Assembly (NCBI GenBank): GCA_023416545.1
Contig: JAEZHO010000070.1
Location: 1 to 8,536 of the forward strand
Length of the DNA stretch: 8,536 bases
DNA from: Pseudomonadota bacterium
Lineage (GTDB): Bacteria; Pseudomonadota; Alphaproteobacteria; Rhizobiales; Rhizobiaceae
Reading direction: 5' to 3'
This document shows positions 1 through 6,079 of the stretch, piece by piece. The translations under genes and the position numbers were made by a program. Position 1 is the stretch's first letter. Each line of letters opens with the position of its first letter. The notes under the pieces are model-generated. The model saw nothing but the letters and a program-made list of their open reading frames with translations, did no database searches and was not told the DNA's origin.

Positions 1-13
1 TCGTCCCGACAAC

Positions 14-23
14 GGAGAATGAC
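14..23 (+). promoter_or_regulatory. Ribosome binding site of the PdxA2 gene
   Basis: GGAG at 14-17 sits six bases before the ATG at 24 and fixes this start. Two stop codons lie around the junction: TGA at 20-22 and TGA at 25-27. The second overlaps the ATG as ATGA. An upstream gene on the same strand may therefore end here and be translationally coupled, but only about eight codons of it would be in the window, so it cannot be identified. Confidence 0.7.
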
Positions 24-980
24 ATGAGCGGCATTATCGGCATCACCATGGGCGATCCCTGCGGCGTCGGTCCCGAGATCTCGGTCCGGGCCCTGGCCGA
101 AATGTCGCCCGAGGATCGCGCCGCAACACGCATATACGGGAACCTGCCGACGCTCGAAGCGGCGCGCGAGGCGCTCGGGCTCGACCTGGACCTCGCTCCT
201 CACGTCGTGGACATCGAGGTCGAAGGCGCCCCCCTGCCCTGGGGCACGCTGAGCCCGGTCGCCGGCGACGCGGCCTTTCGCTTCATCGAAAGGGCGGTAC
301 GCGATGCCGAGGCCGGAACGATCGGCTGCATCGTCACGGCTCCGATCAACAAGGAAGCGCTGAACCTCGCGGGCCATCACTACGACGGCCATACCGGCAT
401 GCTGCGCAGCCTGACGGGTTCCAAGGCAGCCTACATGCTGCTTGCATCGGAGCGCCTGAAGGTCATTCACGTCTCCACCCACGTCTCGCTGCAGGACGCA
501 ATCCGCCGGGCAACCACCGAGCGTGTTCTGGCGACCATCAAGGCCGGCAACGACCATTTGAAGCGGATCGGCTACGAAAGGCCGCGCATCGCGGTCGCCG
601 GCATCAATCCGCATTGCGGCGAGAACGGCCTCTTCGGCACCGAAGACGACGACCAGATCGCCCCGGCCGTCGCGGCAGCCCGCGCCGAGGGCATCGACGT
701 CCATGGCCCGATCTCCGCCGACACCGTCTTCCACCGCGCCTATTCCGGCGCCTTCGATCTCGTCGTCGCCCAGTATCACGACCAGGGCCATATCCCGATC
801 AAGCTCGTCGCCTTCGACACGGCGGTCAACGTGTCCGTAGAACTGCCGATCGACCGCACCTCGGTCGACCACGGCACCGCCTTCGACATCGCCGGCAAGG
901 GGATTGCCAATCACGGCAACATGAATTCCGCCATCGCATATGCCCGCAAGCTGGTCGCCGGCCGGACGAGGCAAGGATGA
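24..980 (+). CDS. pdxA2: PdxA2-type 4-phospho-D-threonate/D-erythronate dehydrogenase
   Basis: This is a 318-residue protein of the PdxA family of NAD-dependent, metal-dependent oxidative decarboxylases. The family motif MGDPCGVGPE is at 9-18, TAPINKE at 105-111 and YHDQG at 251-255. The three metal-binding histidines expected from PdxA fall at H153 (STHVSLQD), H197 (INPHCGENG) and H252. True PdxA oxidises 4-phosphohydroxythreonine in vitamin B6 synthesis. The PdxA2 branch oxidises D-threonate or D-erythronate 4-phosphate, and the product decarboxylates to dihydroxyacetone phosphate. A DUF1537 kinase 2 kb away and the absence of B6 or ksgA-type neighbours favour PdxA2. Residues 121-126 read DGHTGM, where biosynthetic PdxA usually has GHTE, which also points away from it. 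The protein is cytosolic. The stop overlaps the next gene's ATG, so the two are co-translated. The exact substrate epimer is not decidable from sequence. Confidence 0.92.
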   Translation: MSGIIGITMGDPCGVGPEISVRALAEMSPEDRAATRIYGNLPTLEAAREALGLDLDLAPHVVDIEVEGAPLPWGTLSPVAGDAAFRFIERAVRDAEAGTIGCIVTAPINKEALNLAGHHYDGHTGMLRSLTGSKAAYMLLASERLKVIHVSTHVSLQDAIRRATTERVLATIKAGNDHLKRIGYERPRIAVAGINPHCGENGLFGTEDDDQIAPAVAAARAEGIDVHGPISADTVFHRAYSGAFDLVVAQYHDQGHIPIKLVAFDTAVNVSVELPIDRTSVDHGTAFDIAGKGIANHGNMNSAIAYARKLVAGRTRQG

Positions 981-2098
981 CATCGATGACAGCGTCCATC
1001 ACCCTTCACCAGCCGCGCCGCCTGATCGTCGGGGCCGGCACAATCGGCGAAGTCGGCGGCCTCGTGGCCGACGCCACCTCCGTCCTCGTCATCGCCACGC
1101 CGATCACCGCCGGCTTCGTGGATCGCCTCCGACTGCCGGGCAGGATCACGGTATTCGATGCCATTCCCGGTGAACCCGATGTTGCCACGCTGGACGCGGC
1201 CCTCGCCGTCGCCCGAAGTGTCAAGCCCCAGGTCGTCATCGGTCTCGGCGGCGGCTCCGTCCTCGACGTGGCCAAGCTCGTCGCGGTACTCTGGGATAGC
1301 GAACAGACGCTTGCCGACGTCGCCGGCCCCAACAAGGTCAACGGCCGCAACACACGCCTCGTCCAAGTCGCAACGACCGCCGGCACCGGCTCAGAGGCAG
1401 GCATCCGCTCGCTGATCACCGACCCGGTGAAGGGCGCGAAGATCGCCGTCGAGAGCGCGCATATGATTGCCGACGTGGCCGTGCTCGATCCGCAACTGAC
1501 ATTCACCGTGCCGCCGGCAGTAACCGCCGCGACCGGCGTCGACGCGATGGCCCATTGCGTCGAGGCTTTCACCAACAAGCGCGCCCATCCGATGATCGAC
1601 GGCTTTGCCCGCATGGGCTTCCGTCTCGTGGGCAAGTACCTGGCGCGCGCCGTCAGGGACGGTTCCGACACCGAGGCGCGCGAGGGCATGATGCTCGCCT
1701 CCTACTATGGCGGGATCTGCCTCGGACCGGTCAACACTGCGGCGGGCCACGCGATCGCCTACCCGCTCGGGACCCGCCTCGGGCTTCCCCATGGCCTTGC
1801 CAACGCAATCGTTTTCCCGCATGTTCTGGCCTTCAACCAGCCTTCGGTACGGGAAAAGACCGCGGAAGTGGCCGAAGCCCTCGGCTTCGGTGCAGGCTCG
1901 CCTGCGGCCATCCTGGAAGACGCCTCCCGCTTCTGCACGGATCTCGGGATCGAGATGCGCCTCTCGCGCCACGGTGCCGGGGAGGATGCTCTTGCCGGCT
2001 ATGCGGCCGAGGCCCATGCCAACCGCCGCCTGATGGACAACAATCCGGTGGACATGGCGGCCGAGGAAGTGCTGGCGATCTACAGGGCAGCCTTCTGA
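977..2098 (+). CDS. Iron-containing (group III) alcohol dehydrogenase
   Basis: This is a 373-residue Fe-ADH family protein. The N-terminal nucleotide-binding half carries GGGSVLDVAK (91-100) and TTAGTGSE (133-140). The C-terminal helical half carries the four expected metal ligands, D189 and H193 in GVDAMAH, H258 in AAGHAIAYP and H272 in LPHGLANAI. The length is normal for the family and all key residues are present, so it should be active. The reading frame stays open upstream to 614, but the start at 977 is chosen because it overlaps the pdxA2 stop as ATGA and precedes the conserved N-terminus; an ATG at 986 is an alternative. As the second gene of the pair it probably handles a C4 or C3 alcohol/aldehyde feeding into or leaving the acid-sugar pathway. 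That role is inferred from context only, and maleylacetate reductase-like activity is another possibility in this superfamily. Confidence 0.9.
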   Translation: MTSMTASITLHQPRRLIVGAGTIGEVGGLVADATSVLVIATPITAGFVDRLRLPGRITVFDAIPGEPDVATLDAALAVARSVKPQVVIGLGGGSVLDVAKLVAVLWDSEQTLADVAGPNKVNGRNTRLVQVATTAGTGSEAGIRSLITDPVKGAKIAVESAHMIADVAVLDPQLTFTVPPAVTAATGVDAMAHCVEAFTNKRAHPMIDGFARMGFRLVGKYLARAVRDGSDTEAREGMMLASYYGGICLGPVNTAAGHAIAYPLGTRLGLPHGLANAIVFPHVLAFNQPSVREKTAEVAEALGFGAGSPAAILEDASRFCTDLGIEMRLSRHGAGEDALAGYAAEAHANRRLMDNNPVDMAAEEVLAIYRAAF

Positions 2099-2120
2099 CG
2101 CCTGACACGACGACCGAACG

Positions 2121-2151
2121 AAGAGGGGGCCGACACAGCCCCCTTTTTTTT
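2121..2151 (+). terminator. Intrinsic terminator after pdxA2-adh
   Basis: A perfect 6-bp GC stem (GGGGGC 2125-2130 with GCCCCC 2138-2143) has a 7-base loop and is followed directly by eight T residues (2144-2151). It lies 26 bases after the adh stop and ends the plus-strand transcript. On the minus strand an A-run precedes the stem and only scattered T residues follow it, so it would be a weak terminator for the converging regulator gene that stops at 2174. Confidence 0.92.
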
Positions 2152-2173
2152 GTGACCGGCCTTCTCAGGAACC

Positions 2174-2899
2174 TCAGGCCTTCGACGCTGCTGACGGCGA
2201 TGAGCTCGCCTGGAAAAGACGATCGCGCGATCCGCTCAGATGGGAATGCATCAGTTCCCTGGCGCGAGCCCCATCACCTGCCGCTATCGCGTCGGCGATC
2301 GCCTCGTGCTCCGCAAAGACGCGTGAAAGCCCGGCGACGTCGCGTTTGACGGAGACGCCATGGAAGCGCATGCCGACCGCGATGTGGTCCTTCAGGGCTT
2401 CCATTGCGGTGGAGAAATAAGCGTTGTTGGCGGCACGGGCGATCGCAAGGTGGAACTGGAAGTCGGCGTCCTCGCGGTGGACCTGCCGATTGGTTGCGTC
2501 TCTCAGAAGTTCGAGCGCGGTGCGGATCGACTCGAGATCGTCCGGCGTGTGCCGCGCGGCGGCGGCCTCCGCCGCGGCCGGTTCCAACGTCAGGCGAAAC
2601 TCGTAGCAGTTCAGGAGATCCGCCACGTTCTCCAGCTGCCCGAAGCCGAGCGGCTGCTTCATGCCCACCGAGCGAACGAAGCTGCCCGCCCCGCGGCGCG
2701 AATAGATAAGCCCCTGCTCCCGCAACCGGCGCAGGGCTTCCCGGATGATGGGTCGCGACACCTCGAATTCGATCGCAAGATCATGCTCGATCGGCAACCG
2801 CTCGTCCGGCTGGTAGGCGCCCGACTTGATCGCCCGGTGCATCCGTTCGAATACCAGGTCCGCCAGGCTCTTGCGTGCTGTTCCGCTTTGCAGTCCCAT
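2174..2899 (-). CDS. FadR-type GntR-family transcriptional regulator
   Basis: This is a 241-residue DNA-binding regulator. The N-terminal winged helix-turn-helix spans about 9-77 and includes the typical LPIEHDLAIEFEVSRP (35-50), REALRRLREQGLI (53-65) and wing RRGAGSFV (68-75). The C-terminal FCD ligand domain spans about 95-225 and keeps the usual metal/ligand residues D146, H150, H198 and H220. FCD domains usually sense small organic acids bound near the metal. The frame is open to 3094, but that extension runs inside the kinase gene. The ATG at 2899 is chosen because it starts the conserved domain, follows the kinase stop by 2 bases, and has AGAGG about nine bases upstream. It is co-transcribed with the kinase, so it probably represses this acid-sugar module and itself, with the acid sugar or a product as inducer. 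The effector is inferred, not seen. Confidence 0.93.
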   Translation of the reverse strand: MGLQSGTARKSLADLVFERMHRAIKSGAYQPDERLPIEHDLAIEFEVSRPIIREALRRLREQGLIYSRRGAGSFVRSVGMKQPLGFGQLENVADLLNCYEFRLTLEPAAAEAAAARHTPDDLESIRTALELLRDATNRQVHREDADFQFHLAIARAANNAYFSTAMEALKDHIAVGMRFHGVSVKRDVAGLSRVFAEHEAIADAIAAGDGARARELMHSHLSGSRDRLFQASSSPSAASKA

Positions 2900-2901
2900 T
2901 G

Positions 2902-3942
2902 TCAGCCTCTGGCCCCGGACAGTTTCTCGGCAAGCATTGCCAATGTCTCCGGTACTCCGAATCCCCCGGACTTGGCGATGATACATTGGTTGCCTGCATA
3001 GGCCAGACCCAGGCCGGGCAGGCATTCGCCTTCCAGCCGGAAAGATTGAATTCCCATCCGCGCCAGCACGGTTTCGGCCGTCGCACCGCCGCACAGGAGC
3101 AGCGTTTCAGCACGCTCCGTCAGGCCTGGATGTACGGACGCCGCAAGGTTCCGGGCGACTTCTTCCGATGGTAGCTCCTCCCCTCCGGGAACGGCCTGCA
3201 CCAGGACAATCGGCGACGGGGCTTGATCGAGCGCCCCGAGGACACCGTTCGGCGCCGGGTGATATGCCAAGGGGTCCAGGAGGCGCAGGCGTTCCACCTG
3301 CTCGAGCGTGATCCGGTCGTTCGACCCGATGACGAAGAGCCCCGTCCCGACAGGCGGCGCCGCCAGTTCAGGCGCCGCTCGCCCCGACATCCTTGCTGCA
3401 AGCACGTCGGCAAGCCCGCGCGAACCGACCATCAGGTCGAAGCCTTCAGCCTCGGCCCTGTCGAGCGCATCCTCCAGGTCACCGTCCGTGACGGCGTCGA
3501 TGATGACGGAGCGGGCCGCATGTGCTCCGAGCGCGCCCGCAACGGAGATGGGTGTCGTAACGCCGAAGCCCTCGACATGCCCGTCCCGCACGATGCGCCC
3601 GAACGCCGGTATGGCCGGAGCGACAATCGCCCGTTGATACGAAATGGCATCGAGTTCCGCCGACACGTGTCCCTTGAGGCGCGAGTCGACCTTCTTGAAC
3701 AGCCGGACATCCGCCGGCATCATCTCCGTCACCTGGCCCATCAGGCGATGGGCATATTCGGGCGATTTTTCCCGCGATGCGAGGTTGACGGACAGCACGT
3801 CCGGCCCGGCCGCAAGCGTCTGTGCGACGGCATCGACCGTCAGGGCCACCTCGGCATGAAGACCCCGCGCGGCAAAAGGAGCCGCCGTATCCAGCGCACC
3901 GGTCATATCGTCAGCAACAATGACCAGCACATCCGCCTCCAT
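2902..3942 (-). CDS. DUF1537 four-carbon acid-sugar kinase (D-threonate/D-erythronate kinase-like), short form
   Basis: This is a protein of up to 346 residues in the DUF1537 kinase family, which phosphorylates C4 acid sugars at O4 with ATP. The N-terminal substrate domain (about 5-185) has ADDMTGALDTA (10-20), KKVDSRLKG (83-91) and VGSRGLAD (172-179). The C-terminal nucleotide domain (about 200-346) has IGSNDRIT (205-212), LCGGATAETVL (283-293), GECLPG (305-310) and KSGGFG (324-329). Two things are unusual. The protein is shorter than the roughly 400-480 residues common in the family, and the GGxT motif has Ala (A287) where Asp or Glu is usual. The start is uncertain: ATG 3942 lacks a good ribosome site, whereas GTG 3930, four codons in, has GGAGG five bases upstream and would give an N-terminus more like the family. 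With PdxA2 it would convert D-threonate or D-erythronate to dihydroxyacetone phosphate. Which sugar is used cannot be told. Confidence 0.88.
   Translation of the reverse strand: MEADVLVIVADDMTGALDTAAPFAARGLHAEVALTVDAVAQTLAAGPDVLSVNLASREKSPEYAHRLMGQVTEMMPADVRLFKKVDSRLKGHVSAELDAISYQRAIVAPAIPAFGRIVRDGHVEGFGVTTPISVAGALGAHAARSVIIDAVTDGDLEDALDRAEAEGFDLMVGSRGLADVLAARMSGRAAPELAAPPVGTGLFVIGSNDRITLEQVERLRLLDPLAYHPAPNGVLGALDQAPSPIVLVQAVPGGEELPSEEVARNLAASVHPGLTERAETLLLCGGATAETVLARMGIQSFRLEGECLPGLGLAYAGNQCIIAKSGGFGVPETLAMLAEKLSGARG
3928..3940 (-). promoter_or_regulatory. Ribosome binding site pointing to a GTG start for the kinase
   Basis: Read on the minus strand, GGAGG (3940-3936) lies five bases before an in-frame GTG (3930-3928). 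The GGAGG begins at the last base of the ATG at 3942-3940, so it cannot serve that ATG. If the GTG is used, the kinase is 342 residues long and starts directly at its first beta-strand (LVIVADD), as many family members do. Confidence 0.5.
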
Positions 3943-3995
3943 GTTGTCATCTTATCGGCGCAAAATATGCTCTGAATTACAAGAAGATGCAACAT
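3941..3995 (-). promoter_or_regulatory. Inverted repeat and candidate promoter/operator of the kinase-gntR operon
   Basis: ATGTTGTCATCTT (3941-3953) and AAGATGCAACAT (3984-3995) are inverted copies differing by one extra T, separated by 30 bases. The segment is clearly more AT-rich than its surroundings. On the minus strand a possible promoter lies across it: TTGCAT (3992-3987), 17 bases, then CATATT (3969-3964). The first arm would cover the -35 region and the second would lie just after the predicted transcript start. This suits two half-sites for the GntR regulator encoded in the same operon. It could instead fold as an mRNA hairpin touching the ATG at 3942. The repeat is seen directly; the binding role is inferred. 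Confidence 0.4.
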
Positions 3996-4017
3996 ATCAA
4001 TAACAACCGTCTCGCTG

Positions 4018-4039
4018 GCCTTGCGACAAGCGGCAAGGC
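4018..4039. repeat. Perfect 7-bp hairpin between the HAD and kinase genes
   Basis: GCCTTGC (4018-4024) pairs with GCAAGGC (4033-4039) around an 8-base loop. It lies in the 177-base gap (3943-4119) between the HAD stop and the kinase start. There is no T-run on either strand, so it is not a standard intrinsic terminator. It could separate the HAD transcript from the kinase transcript or be incidental. The rest of this gap (about 4040-4119) shows nothing recognisable. Confidence 0.35.
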
Positions 4040-4119
4040 AAAGGGACGATGGAGGCGAAGAGACTCTAAAATCATTCACAAGCGCACTGTCCGCGCCGTT
4101 TATCCGACCATGTCGCCGC

Positions 4120-4821
4120 TCATTCCCATCGGGTCGAGGCGAGAAACGCCGGCACTTCGGCGAGCGTCGGGAAAACGGCATTCGGCTTATAATCGGGCGG
4201 TGGCGTCCGGCCGGTGCCCCTGTCGATCCAGATGCAGCGAAAGCCGAGGTCGCGGGCGGCGACAAGATCGAGATGGGGGCTGGCGCAGATATGCACGATG
4301 TCTGGCCGTTCCACCCCAAGCGCACGATGGGCATGGTTGAAGATCGTCTCGCTCGGCTTGTAGGCACCGGCCTGCTGGGCGGTGATCACGCGATCGATAT
4401 GCCCGCCAAGCTGGGCGACATTGCCCGCGATGATATCGTCATCAGTGTTCGAGATGATGCAGAGTTTGAAGCCTTGTTTCTTCAGTTCGCCCAGGGCCTC
4501 GACGACCTCCGGGAAAGGCGGCATGCGAGAAATGCTCGAAGTCAGGATATCGACGTCGTCCGGTGAAACGGAGATCTGCAATTCCTCCATCGCCATCCGA
4601 AGGGACTGGGCGGTAATATCGCGAAAGGACCGATGCGGCCTGCTTTCTTCCAGCGCATGCTCGTGTTTGTCGTACACCCTGATGAAGCTGCGGGCGTCGA
4701 TATCGGCTCCGGCCCTTGCGGCCAAAATCGAACTGACGGCGTCAAGCAGCCCTTCGTCCCACTGGATAAGGGTTCCGTAGCAGTCGAACGTCAGCCATTC
4801 CGGTCGTTTTCCCGATAGCAT
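4120..4821 (-). CDS. HAD-superfamily hydrolase, haloacid dehalogenase type II group
   Basis: This is a 233-residue cytosolic HAD hydrolase of normal length. Motif I is FDCYGTL with nucleophile D13 and T17, motif II is ISNTD with S124, motif III is K155 in AGAYKPS, and motif IV is CASPHLDLVAARDLG (179-193) with D185. The cap domain lies between motifs I and II (about 20-100), as in L-2-haloacid dehalogenases and their phosphatase relatives. Against the well-studied L-DEX enzyme, the Ser and Asn of its SSNAWD segment are replaced here (ASPHLD), so haloacid dehalogenation should not be assumed. A phosphatase or other hydrolase activity is equally possible. The start at 4821 is supported by a purine-rich GGAGAAGG immediately upstream. 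It follows the broken SnoaL-like gene by 24 bases and is probably the last gene of that minus-strand transcript. Confidence 0.88.
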   Translation of the reverse strand: MLSGKRPEWLTFDCYGTLIQWDEGLLDAVSSILAARAGADIDARSFIRVYDKHEHALEESRPHRSFRDITAQSLRMAMEELQISVSPDDVDILTSSISRMPPFPEVVEALGELKKQGFKLCIISNTDDDIIAGNVAQLGGHIDRVITAQQAGAYKPSETIFNHAHRALGVERPDIVHICASPHLDLVAARDLGFRCIWIDRGTGRTPPPDYKPNAVFPTLAEVPAFLASTRWE

Positions 4822-4845
4822 GCCTTCTCCTCTCCTCGATGAGCC

Positions 4846-5072
4846 CTAATCCTGGGCGGTCAACTGCGTCAGGAACGCGGAAGGATCGTATTCGACCCAT
4901 TCCTCGATCAATTGCCCGTTGGGCGCAAAGCGAAAGATGTTGATGAGAGAATACTCGACGTGATGGCCGTTCGGCCGGATGGGCTCTCCCCCGAAGCCGG
5001 CAAAGGCACGGACGAACCTGCCGGAAAACCTTGTCCGGGCCGCAAGATGCTCGTGAAGGGAAAGTCTGACAT
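4846..5072 (-). pseudogene. Truncated SnoaL-like (ester cyclase/NTF2-fold) gene remnant
   Basis: The frame ending at the TAG at 4848-4846 encodes the C-terminal half of a SnoaL-like protein: HLAARTRFSGRFV, then HHVEYSLINIFRFAPNG, then IEEWVEYDPSAFLTQL. Whole members are about 130-150 residues, and roughly the first half is absent. The nearest ATG in this frame is at 5100, with only a poor ribosome site, and would give an 84-residue protein with an Arg-rich, unrelated start. A much better start, AAGGA then ATG at 5072 (MSDFPFT), lies in a different frame and closes at 4908. The simplest reading is one gene that began at 5072 and lost an internal segment, shifting frame. It sits between the alpha/beta hydrolase stop (5186) and the HAD start (4821). 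An intact short 84-residue protein is less likely. Similarity is judged by eye. Confidence 0.6.
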
Positions 5073-5185
5073 GACGGTTCCTTTGTCGGCGGGAGCGCAT
5101 TCCCGTCGTCCCATGACGCTCCGACGGTCTGATGGGTTGCGCCCGGCCCTCTCGGGGGCTGCGTGGTCGTCCCGTCCGTCCCCAC

Positions 5186-6043
5186 TCAGACGTACCGCCC
5201 GAGAAAGCTCCGGATGAACGTCGCGATCTCCGCCGAATGGGTTTCGAGCGCGAAATGGCCGGTATCGAGGAAATGCACCTGCCCGTCGGGAAGATCGCGC
5301 TTGTAGGCCTCCGCACCGGCCGGAATGAAGGCCGGATCATGCCTGCCCCACACGGCGAGAAACGGCGGCCGGTGCTTGCGGAAATACGCCTGGAACTCCG
5401 GGTAACGGGCGACATTGCTGGCGTAATCCCGGATCAGGTCCAGTTGGATCTCTTCCGCTCCGGGCCGCGCCATCAAGGCAATGTCGAGCATGTATCCGTC
5501 CGGGCCAAGCAGTCGCGGATCGGCTCCCGTCCGGTATTGCCAGTTTTCGATGGCTTCAGCCGAGAGCGATGCCCTGCAGGCTTCCCGGTTTTCCGGAGTG
5601 TCCTCCCGCCAATAGGCCTGCCAGGGCCCCCATTCGTCGCTGAAGCCATCGAGATAGGCATTCCCGTTCTGGCTGATCAGCGCTGTGATGCGCTCGGGGT
5701 GAGCCACGGCGAGCCTCAATCCCACCGGCGCGCCGTAGTCGAAGATGTAGAGTGCGTATCTCGTCAGTCCGAGCGCATCGACGAAACCGCCGATGACGGC
5801 CGCCAGATTGTCGAAGCTGTATTCGAAGGCACCGCGGGGTGGCGCCGACGTATAGCCGAATCCGGGAAGATCCGGCGCAATGACGCGGTACCGGTCGGCC
5901 AGTCGGGGAATGAGATCACGGAACATGTGGCTCGATGTCGGGAAGCCGTGGAGAAGGAGCAGGATCGGCGCATCCCTTGGCCCCGCTTCCCGGTAGAATA
6001 CATCGACGTCTCCCACCCGCTGGTTCTTGTAGGTCACGGTCAT
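5186..6043 (-). CDS. Alpha/beta hydrolase with Asp nucleophile (epoxide hydrolase/dehalogenase-like)
   Basis: This is a 285-residue cytosolic alpha/beta-fold hydrolase. The oxyanion-hole motif LLHGFPTSS is at 31-38, the second conserved strand/turn APDLPGFGYTSAP at 56-68, and the nucleophile elbow YIFDYGAPVG at 99-108. The elbow residue is Asp (D102), as in epoxide hydrolases and haloalkane dehalogenases, rather than Ser. The acid is likely D236 in VWGRHDPAF and the base H263 in LDTGHFALE. A cap domain fills about 130-225. Classic haloalkane dehalogenases have Trp after the nucleophile; here it is Tyr (Y103), so an epoxide hydrolase or another Asp-type hydrolase is more likely than a DhlA/LinB-type enzyme. 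The start at 6043 has AGGAGA about five bases upstream. It follows the beta-hydroxyacid dehydrogenase by 36 bases, in the same transcript. The substrate is unknown. Confidence 0.9.
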   Translation of the reverse strand: MTVTYKNQRVGDVDVFYREAGPRDAPILLLLHGFPTSSHMFRDLIPRLADRYRVIAPDLPGFGYTSAPPRGAFEYSFDNLAAVIGGFVDALGLTRYALYIFDYGAPVGLRLAVAHPERITALISQNGNAYLDGFSDEWGPWQAYWREDTPENREACRASLSAEAIENWQYRTGADPRLLGPDGYMLDIALMARPGAEEIQLDLIRDYASNVARYPEFQAYFRKHRPPFLAVWGRHDPAFIPAGAEAYKRDLPDGQVHFLDTGHFALETHSAEIATFIRSFLGRYV

Positions 6044-6079
6044 GATAGTCTCCTGTCAGAAAGTCGCGGCAAGGGGAGG

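Noticed and set aside
614..976. N-terminal extension of the iron alcohol dehydrogenase frame
   Set aside because: The extension is Arg/Pro-rich out-of-frame reading of pdxA2, and the protein family begins just after 977.
2900..3094. N-terminal extension of the GntR regulator into the kinase gene
   Set aside because: The extra 65 residues are not part of a GntR domain; the ATG at 2899 follows the kinase stop by 2 bases and has a ribosome site.
3223..3975. A 250-codon plus-strand open frame over the kinase gene
   Set aside because: It is rich in Arg with no domain signature, and the opposite strand encodes a clear DUF1537 kinase.
5105..5173. Two copies of GTCGTCCC (5105-5112 and 5166-5173) flanking the gap beside the SnoaL remnant
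   Set aside because: Considered as a deletion scar or target duplication, but eight bases of this composition can recur by chance and they do not bracket the damaged coding part.
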